A stretch of 64,000 nt of DNA, from assembly GCF_000214355.1 (NCBI RefSeq), contig NC_015577.1, positions 1,564,596 through 1,628,595 on the forward strand, in the 5' to 3' direction. Under the pieces are notes generated by a model. That model was not told the DNA's origin and made no database searches. It saw nothing but the letters and a program-made list of their open reading frames with translations. Both the position numbers and the translations under genes were made by a program. Of this stretch, positions 9,145-17,589 are shown in pieces; positions within the stretch are counted from its first letter, which is position 1; each line of letters opens with the position of its first letter. Origin of the DNA: Leadbettera azotonutricia ZAS-9. GTDB lineage: Bacteria > Spirochaetota > Spirochaetia > Treponematales > Breznakiellaceae.

Positions 9145-9584
9145 AGCGCTTTTCATTTAACCTTGAAAAAGTCCTGACCCTCCGCAAATTCGCCGAACAG
9201 GAAGCGAAGATTGAATTAGGCAGGGCAGTGGGTGTGCTTTCGGAAATCGAGAGGCATATTGTCTCTGTCGCTCAAGAACGGTTTATTGCAGCCAGTAATC
9301 AATTCTCCCCCGAAAACAGCGCAGCCATGATCCAGCAGTATATGTTCTATTTACTCAGGCTGGACGCAACAAGGGATCAGCTTTTAAAGGATGCCGCCCA
9401 GGCCGAATTGAAAGTTGAGCAGGCCCGTGAAGTTTTCCTGGAAGCTTCCCGGGATCGTAAAGTCCTGGACAAGCTTAAAGAAAAACGCGCAGCGGAATAC
9501 CGCAAAGAAATGCTCGATGCGGAAGGCAAGGCCCTCGACGATATAGCCTCGGGAAGGCTGGCGAGACAGCTTGCGGATGCTTAG
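9141..9584 (+). CDS. fliJ: Flagellar export protein FliJ
   Basis: FliJ is the coiled-coil stalk of the FliI ATPase ring and an escort for export chaperones. The 147-residue protein is almost entirely charged helix, opening with the FliJ-typical FxLEKVLxLR pattern (FNLEKVLTLRKFAEQEAKIELG). Sequence conservation in FliJ is low, so the call rests on helical character, size, and the ATGA overlap with fliI. It ends the flagellar run; the next gene is convergent, 63 nt away. Confidence 0.88.
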   Translation: MKRFSFNLEKVLTLRKFAEQEAKIELGRAVGVLSEIERHIVSVAQERFIAASNQFSPENSAAMIQQYMFYLLRLDATRDQLLKDAAQAELKVEQAREVFLEASRDRKVLDKLKEKRAAEYRKEMLDAEGKALDDIASGRLARQLADA

Positions 9585-9647
9585 GGGTAAATTTAAGGCA
9601 AGCCTCAGGGCATGTTGATTTTGTATGCGCCGGCCTGCTTCACTCCC

Positions 9648-11318
9648 TTAATACTTGAATTCGCTGTCCCCGATAAACTCCCGCAGGATGCTCTGCCCCG
9701 GCACATACTGGGGCGGTATGGGCGTAAAGTTTTCGAGGAACGAGAGGAGCCGCATGGCTTCCGAGTATTCCTTTTGGCCGGGCTTTACCGAATGGAGCAA
9801 TGGCTCGGCGTAGAATTTCAGTACTGCAAGTTCGTAATCCAAAGCCGAATTGAAGGCTGCGTCCGCGTGATTCTGGAACGGGAAAATATGCTTCTTTTCG
9901 CCCCGCTGAACAGAATGCCACATCTGGAACGTGCGCTCCGCGCCGGCGCCCCGGAATTGGTTGTCCCTTACCATGCGGCGGATCAGGCGGTTGTCGCTTG
10001 TGGGAATGCGGTTGTGGTCGTCAAGGTTAAGCTGGGTCAGGGCCGAGACATAAAGCTTGAATTTGGTTTCCCGTTTTATCTGTGGGGTAAGGGCATCGTT
10101 GAGTCCGTGTATGCCTTCGATGACAAGCATGGTCCGCCTTCCCAGGCGTATTTTCCTGCCCCCTGTTTCCTTGCGCCTTCCCGATTTAAAGTCGAAGACA
10201 GGCAGGGTGATTTCTTCCCCCGCAAGGCAGGCCAGAAGCTGTTCATTGAGGTAGGGGATGTCCAGCGCTTCCAGGCACTCGTAGTCGGGTTCGCCCTTTT
10301 CGTCCAGGGGGGTCTTGTCGGTCCCTACATAATAGTCGTCCAGGGAAATGGCAATGGGCTCTATGCCCATTACTTTGAGGGCAATGGAAAGCCGCTTGGC
10401 AGTGGTGGTCTTGCCGGAGCTTGACGGGCCTGCTATGAGGACAGCCCTGACAATGTCTTTTCTCTCGTAGATCCTGTCGGCGATCTCGGCAAGCTTTTTT
10501 TCCTGGAAAGCTTCGGCAATGCGGATATATTCCCTGATGCCTCTTTCGGCGATCAATCTGTTGAGCTGCCCTACAGAGTGGACACCGACAATGCGGCCCC
10601 ACTTTTTATATTCGTTGTAGACATTGAAAATTTTTGGGCTGTCCTCAAAGGGCTCTATCCTTGAACCCTCGCCTGTGGCGGGGAAACGGAGGAGGAAGCC
10701 TTCCTGGTATGCCATGAGTTCAAAGGCTTTAAGGAGGCCTGTCCCCGGCACAAGGGGCGCAATATAAAGATCGATAAAATCTTTGCACTGGTTCACCATT
10801 ACTTTTGATTCGTTCCTGCCCTCAAGGAGCAGGGCTGTGTCGTTCTGGCGTTTGTTCCTAAAATGCTCAAGGGCATCGGCATAGGCCATATAATGGCAGG
10901 AGATAGGCAGATCCTCTTTTGCCAAATCTTTCATTCTGTTTTCGAGGTTTTTAACTTCATCAATGCCGGGCTGCTTGCCCTCGTTAAAAGTATAATAAAA
11001 GCTGTGTCCCAGTGAATGTCCTACATAGAGGCTGCGTTCCGGGAAGAGCTCCCGGGCAGCTACTGCCAAAAGAAACGCCAGGGAGCGGCGGTAAAGGGCG
11101 ACCCCCTCGTTTTCTTCCAGAAGCACAGGCTCAAGTACCGCGTTTGTTTCGAGCCTTGCCCTTAAGGGAAGAATTTCGTTATTGGCCTTAACAGCAACCA
11201 AAGGCCCTGAAAGCACACCGAATTGGGAAACCAGATCTTCAACAGGAACCCCATAAGGGCAGCTTATAATCTTGTCGTCTGAGCCAGAACTTCTGATGCG
11301 TATTTCCAAATCCTGCAT
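9648..11318 (-). CDS. TGS domain / uridine-kinase-like nucleoside kinase
   Basis: This 556-residue protein combines an N-terminal TGS-like ubiquitin-fold domain (about 1-65), a region resembling the second additional domain of threonyl-tRNA synthetase with a HSLGHSFYYT segment (about 70-230), and a C-terminal P-loop kinase of the uridine kinase/phosphoribulokinase family. Walker A GPSSSGKT is at residues 297-304 and a substrate-binding SLDDYYVGTDKTP segment follows. Proteins of this layout are usually annotated as uridine kinase or nucleoside kinase; the true substrate is not obvious from sequence. GGGG precedes the ATG. It is the last gene after pncA and pncB, 23 nt downstream of pncB, suggesting a nucleotide or cofactor salvage role. 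Confidence 0.85.
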   Translation of the reverse strand: MQDLEIRIRSSGSDDKIISCPYGVPVEDLVSQFGVLSGPLVAVKANNEILPLRARLETNAVLEPVLLEENEGVALYRRSLAFLLAVAARELFPERSLYVGHSLGHSFYYTFNEGKQPGIDEVKNLENRMKDLAKEDLPISCHYMAYADALEHFRNKRQNDTALLLEGRNESKVMVNQCKDFIDLYIAPLVPGTGLLKAFELMAYQEGFLLRFPATGEGSRIEPFEDSPKIFNVYNEYKKWGRIVGVHSVGQLNRLIAERGIREYIRIAEAFQEKKLAEIADRIYERKDIVRAVLIAGPSSSGKTTTAKRLSIALKVMGIEPIAISLDDYYVGTDKTPLDEKGEPDYECLEALDIPYLNEQLLACLAGEEITLPVFDFKSGRRKETGGRKIRLGRRTMLVIEGIHGLNDALTPQIKRETKFKLYVSALTQLNLDDHNRIPTSDNRLIRRMVRDNQFRGAGAERTFQMWHSVQRGEKKHIFPFQNHADAAFNSALDYELAVLKFYAEPLLHSVKPGQKEYSEAMRLLSFLENFTPIPPQYVPGQSILREFIGDSEFKY

Positions 11319-11341
11319 GGTAACCCCTTTAGTGTATTGTT

Positions 11342-12790
11342 TTACAGATCCCCTAAGTAATTCTTAATCAATTCAAGCTTGAGGGATCTCAGCCTGCTTG
11401 AGATGGACACTTTGTAAATATGGGGATTGAGCAAACGCTTGTAACTTTGATCCAGCGAATCAAGCCCTTTGCGCACATTGGCGCGTATATCGTACAGCGA
11501 AGGCTCTTCGCCTATTGTCTTGCCCTTTTCAAGCCGCTTCCTGAGCAGCGGCTCGGCGCTTCCCTCGACTGTGTGGGAAAAGTGCCGGTAGTCGGACGCG
11601 GGATGCCAGAAGGAATAGGTTTTCCCTTTTTCGATCAGGTCTGGCGCTTCCCCTTCTTCAAGGGTGAGCACATCCGCAATGCATAAGCCCTGTTTGTCGT
11701 AAATACGCCAAACCTGCTTGATCCCGGGGTTGGTGGTTTTTTCGGGGTTGTCAGAAAATTTAATCGCGGCTTCGAGAATGCCTTGCTTGTTCTGTCGCGC
11801 CGCCAATTTATAAACACCCGGGAAAGCAGCCTCGCTGCCCCCTGTAACCATTTGGGTTCCCACGCCCCATACATTGATAGGCGCTTTTGCATCGGTGAGG
11901 GTCTGTATAATGGATTCGTCCAGATCATTGGAAACAGAAATTGCCGCGTCCGGAAAGCCTGCCGCATCGAGCGCTTTGCGCACTTCTACCGACAGGTAGT
12001 GAATGTCCCCTGAATCAAGGCGCACGCCGAAATTCTTTCCTTTGGCTGCCAGCTTCTTTCCCACTTTTATGGCATTCAGGACGCCGCTCTTTAAGGTGTC
12101 GTAGGTGTCGATGAGGAAAATGGTTTTGTCCGGATAAATATCGGCGTAAGCCTGGAAGGATTCTTCCTCGCTGGGAAAGGCCATGATCCAGGAATGGGCC
12201 ATAGTCCCCAAAACGGGGATGCCGAATTCCCTGCCCGCCAACACATTGGAAGTACCTACCGCCCCACCTATGTAGGCTGCCCTCGAAGCAGAGACCGCTC
12301 CGTCAGGCCCTTGCGCCCTGCGGAGGCCGAATTCCATGACAGAGCCTTTTCCCGAGGCAAGCCAAACACGGGCGGTTTTTGTGGCAATCAAACTCTGGAA
12401 ATTCACGGTATTGAGAATAAGGCCCTCAATGATTTGGCATTCTATGAGGCCCCCGTCCACCCTGATAAGAGGTTCGTGGGGGAAGACGGCAGAACCTTCG
12501 TTTATTGCCCATAGATCCCCTTCAAAATGAAATTCTTTGAGGTATCCCAGAAAAGCCTCTTCAAATAACCCGAGGCTTCTTAAGTAGTTTATGTCCTCTT
12601 CGGAATAGGAATAGTCCTTGAGCTTTTTCAAAAGCGAGCCAATGCCTGCGAAAATCGAAAAGCCCCCTCCAAATGGATTGCGGCGGAAAAACATTTCGAA
12701 CACAGCCCTGGTGTCCATTTTCTTTTTCCAATAACCCTGGGCCATGGTGAGCGAATAAAAGTCCGTAAACAGCGCCGATGTATGGGTCAT
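11342..12790 (-). CDS. pncB: Nicotinate phosphoribosyltransferase
   Basis: The enzyme converts nicotinate and PRPP to nicotinate mononucleotide in the Preiss-Handler branch of NAD salvage. The 482-residue protein begins with the family pattern TDFYSLTMAQGYWKK and contains the FGLRRAQGPDGA and GTMAHSWIMAFPSEEE segments near the active site, followed by LIDTYDT and RLDSGD, typical of NAPRTase. The start codon overlaps the stop of the upstream nicotinamidase gene (ATGA at 12787-12790), so the two consecutive salvage steps are co-translated. A PRPP synthetase gene lies elsewhere in the window at 32.5 kb. Confidence 0.94.
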   Translation of the reverse strand: MTHTSALFTDFYSLTMAQGYWKKKMDTRAVFEMFFRRNPFGGGFSIFAGIGSLLKKLKDYSYSEEDINYLRSLGLFEEAFLGYLKEFHFEGDLWAINEGSAVFPHEPLIRVDGGLIECQIIEGLILNTVNFQSLIATKTARVWLASGKGSVMEFGLRRAQGPDGAVSASRAAYIGGAVGTSNVLAGREFGIPVLGTMAHSWIMAFPSEEESFQAYADIYPDKTIFLIDTYDTLKSGVLNAIKVGKKLAAKGKNFGVRLDSGDIHYLSVEVRKALDAAGFPDAAISVSNDLDESIIQTLTDAKAPINVWGVGTQMVTGGSEAAFPGVYKLAARQNKQGILEAAIKFSDNPEKTTNPGIKQVWRIYDKQGLCIADVLTLEEGEAPDLIEKGKTYSFWHPASDYRHFSHTVEGSAEPLLRKRLEKGKTIGEEPSLYDIRANVRKGLDSLDQSYKRLLNPHIYKVSISSRLRSLKLELIKNYLGDL

Positions 12791-13434
12791 AGTATTTCTT
12801 TTGAATCAAAGATGAGGACGTCCGCGGCTTCAAGGGATTTGAAAGCCCCTTCTATGGAACCTTCGGGATATCCAACCCCCCTGACCGCATCCCTTAAAAC
12901 GATAGTATGAAAGTTCAGCCTGGCTGCATCCAAAGCGCTGTAAAGCACGCAATAGTCGGTCGCAAGCCCGCCTATGACTACAGTTTTTATGCCCAGGTTT
13001 TTCAGGAACCCTTCAAGGCCTGTGGAAGTTTCTTGGTCATTTTCAAAAAATGCCGAATAGGAATCGAGGCTTTCCCTAAAACCCTTGCGCAGTATGAGGC
13101 TGACAGGCGATAAATCCAATTCTTTATGGAAGCATGCGCCTGCGCTGCCCTGCACGCAATGTGCCGGCCAAAGCAACTGCCCTTTAGTTTCAGGGAGGTC
13201 AATGCTATCGCCGGGCTTTTTTCCCGTATGGGAAGCCGCAAATGATACATGGTTTTCAGGGTGCCAGTCCTGGGTAGCGACGACATGCCCGCTATGAGAG
13301 GCGAACAATCCGGCCAGATTGTTAAGGGGCTTTACCACTTCATTGCCCTGGGCCACTGCCAAAGCTCCGCCGGGGCAGAAGTCGTTCTGCACATCAATTT
13401 CGATGAGAACCGAAGCTGAAAAATCAATATTCAT
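12787..13434 (-). CDS. pncA: Nicotinamidase (PncA-type isochorismatase fold)
   Basis: Hydrolyses nicotinamide to nicotinate, feeding the next enzyme PncB. Start chosen at ATG 13434 because a GAGG element lies 8 nt upstream; an in-frame GTG at 13452 lacks one. The Asp-Lys-Cys triad is visible: D14 in VQNDF context, K117 in LRKGFRESLDSY, and C162 in ATDYCV. Metal ligands D56 and H58 are in QDWHPENH. Length (215 residues) is normal. A promoter-like TTGTAA / TATACT pair lies just upstream. First gene of a three-gene operon with pncB and the TGS-kinase. Confidence 0.94.
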   Translation of the reverse strand: MNIDFSASVLIEIDVQNDFCPGGALAVAQGNEVVKPLNNLAGLFASHSGHVVATQDWHPENHVSFAASHTGKKPGDSIDLPETKGQLLWPAHCVQGSAGACFHKELDLSPVSLILRKGFRESLDSYSAFFENDQETSTGLEGFLKNLGIKTVVIGGLATDYCVLYSALDAARLNFHTIVLRDAVRGVGYPEGSIEGAFKSLEAADVLIFDSKEIL

Positions 13435-13454
13435 GCCATACCTCAATATCACAT

Positions 13455-13482
13455 AGTATAGCCGGAAACCTGTGTTTTACAA
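13455..13482 (-). promoter_or_regulatory. Promoter of the pncA operon
   Basis: On the minus strand a -35 TTGTAA (13482-13477) and a -10 TATACT (13460-13455) are separated by 16 nt, placing the start of transcription about 10-15 nt before the GAGG ribosome-binding site of pncA. Seen in sequence; activity not shown. Confidence 0.5.
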
Positions 13483-13484
13483 GA

Positions 13485-13504
13485 GCGGCTCCTTTCGGAG
13501 CCGC
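13485..13504 (-). terminator. Hairpin after the HD-GYP regulator gene
   Basis: A perfect 8-bp GC-rich stem (GCGGCTCC / GGAGCCGC) with a 4-nt loop lies between the stop of the HD-GYP gene and the pncA promoter. The T tract on the minus strand is weak, so it may be an imperfect intrinsic terminator separating the two operons. Confidence 0.55.
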
Positions 13505-13547
13505 AAGGCATTTTTAAATAAACTTTATTAATTGCAATAATTGATAA

Positions 13548-14648
13548 TCAAGCCGCCGTCGTGTCAGCCCAAATTTTGCCGTTCTGTTTCGAGATTGCAG
13601 CGAACTCTGGGGCCAGCCTGTAGAACACTTCTACCAGGGTCGGATCAAAGTGGGTACCTGAACCCTTGTAGATTATTTCTTCAGCCTCGGTACAGCTCAT
13701 GGGTTGTTTATAGGGCCTATGTGCAGTGAGGGCATCATACACATCAGCAATAGCCATGAGCCTTCCCTGGAGGGGAATTTCTTCCCCTTTGAGGCCTCGG
13801 GGGTATCCCGAACCATCCCACTTTTCGTGGTGGGTCCCTGCAAAGATCTTTGCGTTTTCAAGAAAGTCGTTCTTCTTTGACATGAGCATTATGGACTGTA
13901 TGGCTTCTTCGCCTTTTATGGCGTGCTGCTTCATGATTTCGAATTCTTCGGCCGTGAGCCTTCCGGGTTTATTCAATATCGTATCGCTGATGGCTATCTT
14001 CCCTACATCATGGAGCTGGGAAGAGGAGATAAAGAATTCCATGTTAAATGATGAGACCTCTTTCCAGTAAATTTTATTGATCCGAAGATCGTTCACCAGG
14101 GATTTAAGATAATTCTGGGTACGCTCAATATGGCCTCCGGTTATGTCGTCCTTGAATTCTACCATTTCCACTACTGTTTGGACTATGGAATTTTGCAATT
14201 CCATAATATCCTTGGTTTTTTCTTTGACCATGGACTGGAGATTGAGATTGAAATCTTCAAGTTCCTTTTTCTGAGAATCCATGAGGAGATGGTTCTGTAT
14301 GCGCTTGATCAAAAGCGGGGGCGAAAAAGGCTTGGATATATAATCCACAGCCCCCAGGTTAAGGCCTTCAAGCTCGCTTCCGGGATCGCTGAATGAGGTG
14401 AGAAAGATTACCGGGATATCCATTGTCACCGGATCGGCTTTAAGTTTTTTAATCACATCATAACCGCTCATGCCGGGCATCTCAATATCCAGCAGTATGA
14501 GCGAAGGATCTATTTTTTCCAGAATATCAAAGAGCTTTTCTCCCGATGGGATGGTAAACACATTGTAAATGTTCTTAAGGACATTTTTGCCAACACTAAG
14601 ATTGGACGGATTGTCATCTACAAGTAGAATTGCTTTTTTGTCATTCAT
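13548..14648 (-). CDS. Response regulator with HD-GYP phosphodiesterase domain (copy 2)
   Basis: A 366-residue two-domain regulator. The receiver has acidic pocket D11-D12 and phospho-acceptor D54 (LLDIEMPG), plus the switch Lys in ISKPFSP. A coiled-coil linker (about 125-160) leads to an HD-GYP domain with HD at 213-214 (LHDVGKIAI), a tandem His at 273, and GYP at 281-283 (DGSGYPRGLKG). HD-GYP domains hydrolyse cyclic di-GMP, so phosphorylation by the kinase encoded 11 nt upstream probably controls local or global c-di-GMP. It is a close paralogue of the gene at 20135-21238, with the same neighbour order, indicating duplication of the two-gene module. Confidence 0.92.
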   Translation of the reverse strand: MNDKKAILLVDDNPSNLSVGKNVLKNIYNVFTIPSGEKLFDILEKIDPSLILLDIEMPGMSGYDVIKKLKADPVTMDIPVIFLTSFSDPGSELEGLNLGAVDYISKPFSPPLLIKRIQNHLLMDSQKKELEDFNLNLQSMVKEKTKDIMELQNSIVQTVVEMVEFKDDITGGHIERTQNYLKSLVNDLRINKIYWKEVSSFNMEFFISSSQLHDVGKIAISDTILNKPGRLTAEEFEIMKQHAIKGEEAIQSIMLMSKKNDFLENAKIFAGTHHEKWDGSGYPRGLKGEEIPLQGRLMAIADVYDALTAHRPYKQPMSCTEAEEIIYKGSGTHFDPTLVEVFYRLAPEFAAISKQNGKIWADTTAA

Positions 14649-14659
14649 AATGAACTTCC

Positions 14660-17467
14660 TTATAAATTTCCTGATAATTTTTCCTGAATTTGTTCAAATT
14701 CAGAAAGCTCGATTTGTTCCCGCAGCCAGGATACAAGATCTGGCTGGGATTCATAATCATATTTCGAAAGCTCCTCCATGGCTTTATCCAATTCAGTCAT
14801 ATCATAGGACTCGGCTGCCTCGCGTATCCGTTCGAGAATTTTACCGTCCGGAGCGGCTTTTTTGCTTCTGCTGAATTGTTGATCTATTTGATCCAATAAC
14901 ATGTTGAGGCGGTCTATGAACGCCTTTGTATTGAGTATGAATACCTCATTTTGTTTTTCGATATATTCTGTGTCCCCCTTTTTGGCTGCCGTTTCGAGTT
15001 CTTCTGCTTTTTTCCCCGTTTCTTCGGCAGCAATTGCATAGCTTGAACCTTTTATCCCATGCACGGTGATGCGGTAGAGATTTAAATCCCCCTTTGCATT
15101 TTCTGCCAGCACATTAAGCAGATCCAATGTGCTGGACGCATAGGTTCTGACAGTTTCGAGCCATATTTCTCCATCCCCGAAACGTTCCAGGGCCTTCGTA
15201 AAGTCGATCCCTTCGGCCATGTGCGCCTGAAGGAAAGCTGTGATTTCCGAAATGCCCGCCGCCTTTTCCGGTATGTCCTGAGTCTGTCTGAGTTTTTTTT
15301 CATATTCTTTGTCCCTTACCCAGTGGTTGACTGCTTCGTCCATCCTGCGGATATCTATGGGTTTTGTGAGGAAGCTTTGGAAGCCGTTCTTGAGGAACAT
15401 CTCCTCATTGCCGTGAATGGCATTGGCGGTAAGGGCAATGATGGGTACAGTTTTTGCATATTCTGTTCCGATTTCGTTCCTGATGATATGCACAGTTTCA
15501 ACACCATCCATTCCTGGCATCATGTGATCCATAAAGACGGCATTGTATATAACCTTTTGCTCCTTTATGGCGTCAATGGCTTTGTATCCCGAATTTACAC
15601 AGTCAACAACCATGCCATAAGGTTTAAGCATTCCCTTGGCCACATCCAGGTTTGTAAGCACATCATCCACTACCAGCACCCGGGCATAGGGTATAAATGC
15701 CCTTATCTGGCCGGTGTTTTTATCCCTTCTGCTTTCGATATATTTGAACTTTTTGAGATTGTCCGCTACTTCTTCGCCAATGGGCACATCATTGACATAG
15801 CCCTGTGGAATTCTGAAGCTGAAGCTGCTGCCTATGCCGTATATGCTTTCAGCTTTGATTGTGCCGCCCATCATTTCCGAAAGGCGTTTGCTTAAAGCAA
15901 GGCCCAGGCCTGTCCCTTCAATATTACGGTTGCGCTTAATATCGGCCCGCATATAATCGGTAAAGAGTTTTGTCAGATCTTCTTCTTTAATGCCCTGACC
16001 GGTATCGCTGACAGTCGCTTCCAGCCAAACCTTCTCCCCTTCGTTTTGGCAGCGTATTTTAAGCGTAACACTGCCTTTGTTTGTATATTTAAACGCATTG
16101 CTGAGGAAATTATTAAAAAGCTGCTTAATGCGCAGCTCATCCCCCTTGAGCTTTGATGGAAGGTCGGCTTCAATATCAAGGTTAAAAACAATCGGTTTAC
16201 TGCCGATACGCATGATGTTAAGGATAATCGTATCGTTGATAAGGCTGGGCATATCGTAATTGTTTTCGAGGAGTTCAAACTTGCCGGACTCGATTTTGGA
16301 AATATCCAGGATATCGTTGATAAGCCCCAGGAGGGTAACGCCCGAAGTATATATTTTTTCCAGGTTTCCTATGGTTTCACCGGGTATGGTTTTATCTTCT
16401 TTTCCAAGCTCAAGCTCGGAGAACCCTATAATGGCATTGAGTGGCGTCCTCATCTCATGGCTCATATTCGCCAGGAAGCTGCTTTTGGCTTCGGAAGCTG
16501 CTTCCGCATCGGATTTCAATTCTGCGAGAATCTTGTTTTGCTCGTTTATTTTATCAAAGGGCCTGGCAATGAGCCCTGCGGTAATGATGGCCGCAATTAA
16601 GCCCAGTGCTACTACGATTTCGCCGACCAAGGTCAAATTATCCCTGGCATGGGCAGCAGGGCTTTCTGAAATGGGGGAGACTACGCCCAATGACCAATTA
16701 TTGCTGCCTTTGATTGCTGAATATGCGGAAATTCTGAGTATTCCTTGAAACATGTACCGTCTTACCCCGCTGCCACCCTGGAGCATAAGAGTAAAAAAGT
16801 TTCCCACCTCTTTGAAACTTGGAGAATTTTGCCCCGCTTCAATGTAATTGTATCTGTCGAGGACGGCGTTCTGGTCGGGATGGGCTATGAAATTCCCTTC
16901 ATTGTCTATAACGAAGATATAGCCCGAATCCCATATTTTGAAATTGGCAACCAGATTATTGAAATATAAGGCCGGAAGGGTGGCGCAGAGTATACGTCCT
17001 CCGTGCAGGGGGGTTAGGATACGTATAACAAGCTGTTCATTAATGCCTATTTCAGCTGTGGAAATGAGTGTTTCTCCTGCGAGGGCTCTTTGGGCATTGG
17101 ATGATTGAAGATAATTATTATCCAGAATGGTTTCGCCCCAGGATACAAAGGGGCCATTTTGATCCAAAATCATCAGGGAAAAATAGTTATTGTATTCCGC
17201 TTCGGTCTTGAGAATTTGAGTGAGGGTTACTTCATCTTTATAGATATCATCTTCAATAATCTGGGCTGCAATGAGGATTCCGTCCTTTGCCTTTTCTATC
17301 TCTGATGAGACAAGGCTCGAGGCGATGCTGGCGGCAAGGCTCATGTCATTTTCCATGGTGGAGAGGAGGTGCTGGTTGCTGAAATGGACGCCCACAGCAG
17401 TGCTGGTAATGGCAATCCCCAGAACGATAAGCATGATGACCAAAAAGATTTTAAACTTTATAGACAT
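14660..17467 (-). CDS. Cache-domain hybrid histidine kinase with REC and HPt (copy 2)
   Basis: A membrane-bound phosphorelay sensor of 935 residues. Start taken at ATG 17467 because GGAG lies 6 nt before it; an ATG four codons upstream lacks a site. Transmembrane segments lie near 5-30 and 280-305, bracketing a periplasmic Cache-like sensor domain. The kinase core has H337 in FLANMSHEMRTPLNAI, an N box (NNFLSNAFKYT), and glycine boxes DTGQGI and GTGLGLALS. A receiver follows with D647 (FMDHMMPG), then an HPt domain with H803 (VHGIKGSS). The His-Asp-His chain suggests phosphate flows on to the adjacent HD-GYP regulator. It is a paralogue of the kinase at 21242-24091. A TATACT -10 candidate lies at 17495-17500. 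Confidence 0.92.
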   Translation of the reverse strand: MSIKFKIFLVIMLIVLGIAITSTAVGVHFSNQHLLSTMENDMSLAASIASSLVSSEIEKAKDGILIAAQIIEDDIYKDEVTLTQILKTEAEYNNYFSLMILDQNGPFVSWGETILDNNYLQSSNAQRALAGETLISTAEIGINEQLVIRILTPLHGGRILCATLPALYFNNLVANFKIWDSGYIFVIDNEGNFIAHPDQNAVLDRYNYIEAGQNSPSFKEVGNFFTLMLQGGSGVRRYMFQGILRISAYSAIKGSNNWSLGVVSPISESPAAHARDNLTLVGEIVVALGLIAAIITAGLIARPFDKINEQNKILAELKSDAEAASEAKSSFLANMSHEMRTPLNAIIGFSELELGKEDKTIPGETIGNLEKIYTSGVTLLGLINDILDISKIESGKFELLENNYDMPSLINDTIILNIMRIGSKPIVFNLDIEADLPSKLKGDELRIKQLFNNFLSNAFKYTNKGSVTLKIRCQNEGEKVWLEATVSDTGQGIKEEDLTKLFTDYMRADIKRNRNIEGTGLGLALSKRLSEMMGGTIKAESIYGIGSSFSFRIPQGYVNDVPIGEEVADNLKKFKYIESRRDKNTGQIRAFIPYARVLVVDDVLTNLDVAKGMLKPYGMVVDCVNSGYKAIDAIKEQKVIYNAVFMDHMMPGMDGVETVHIIRNEIGTEYAKTVPIIALTANAIHGNEEMFLKNGFQSFLTKPIDIRRMDEAVNHWVRDKEYEKKLRQTQDIPEKAAGISEITAFLQAHMAEGIDFTKALERFGDGEIWLETVRTYASSTLDLLNVLAENAKGDLNLYRITVHGIKGSSYAIAAEETGKKAEELETAAKKGDTEYIEKQNEVFILNTKAFIDRLNMLLDQIDQQFSRSKKAAPDGKILERIREAAESYDMTELDKAMEELSKYDYESQPDLVSWLREQIELSEFEQIQEKLSGNL

Positions 17468-17520
17468 ATTTAACTCCATAGAAACTTTCGTTCAGTATAC
17501 TATGGACTTCCATATGAAGA

Positions 17521-17542
17521 GCAGAAAACACCCAAAAGGGTG
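17521..17542 (-). terminator. Intrinsic terminator after the MalT/LuxR-type gene
   Basis: On the minus strand a short stem (CACCC / GGGTG, loop TTTT) is followed by a T-rich TTTTCTG. It lies between the LuxR-type gene and the second kinase, implying that the downstream kinase/HD-GYP pair has its own promoter. Confidence 0.55.
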
Positions 17543-17589
17543 ATTATCTTGAAAATTTGCAATTTCTTTGGATTTTTTCTCTTATATAC

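Noticed and set aside
9612..10424. 270-codon plus-strand ORF opposite the TGS-kinase
   Set aside because: No domain match by eye; the kinase on the minus strand has Walker A and TGS motifs in place.
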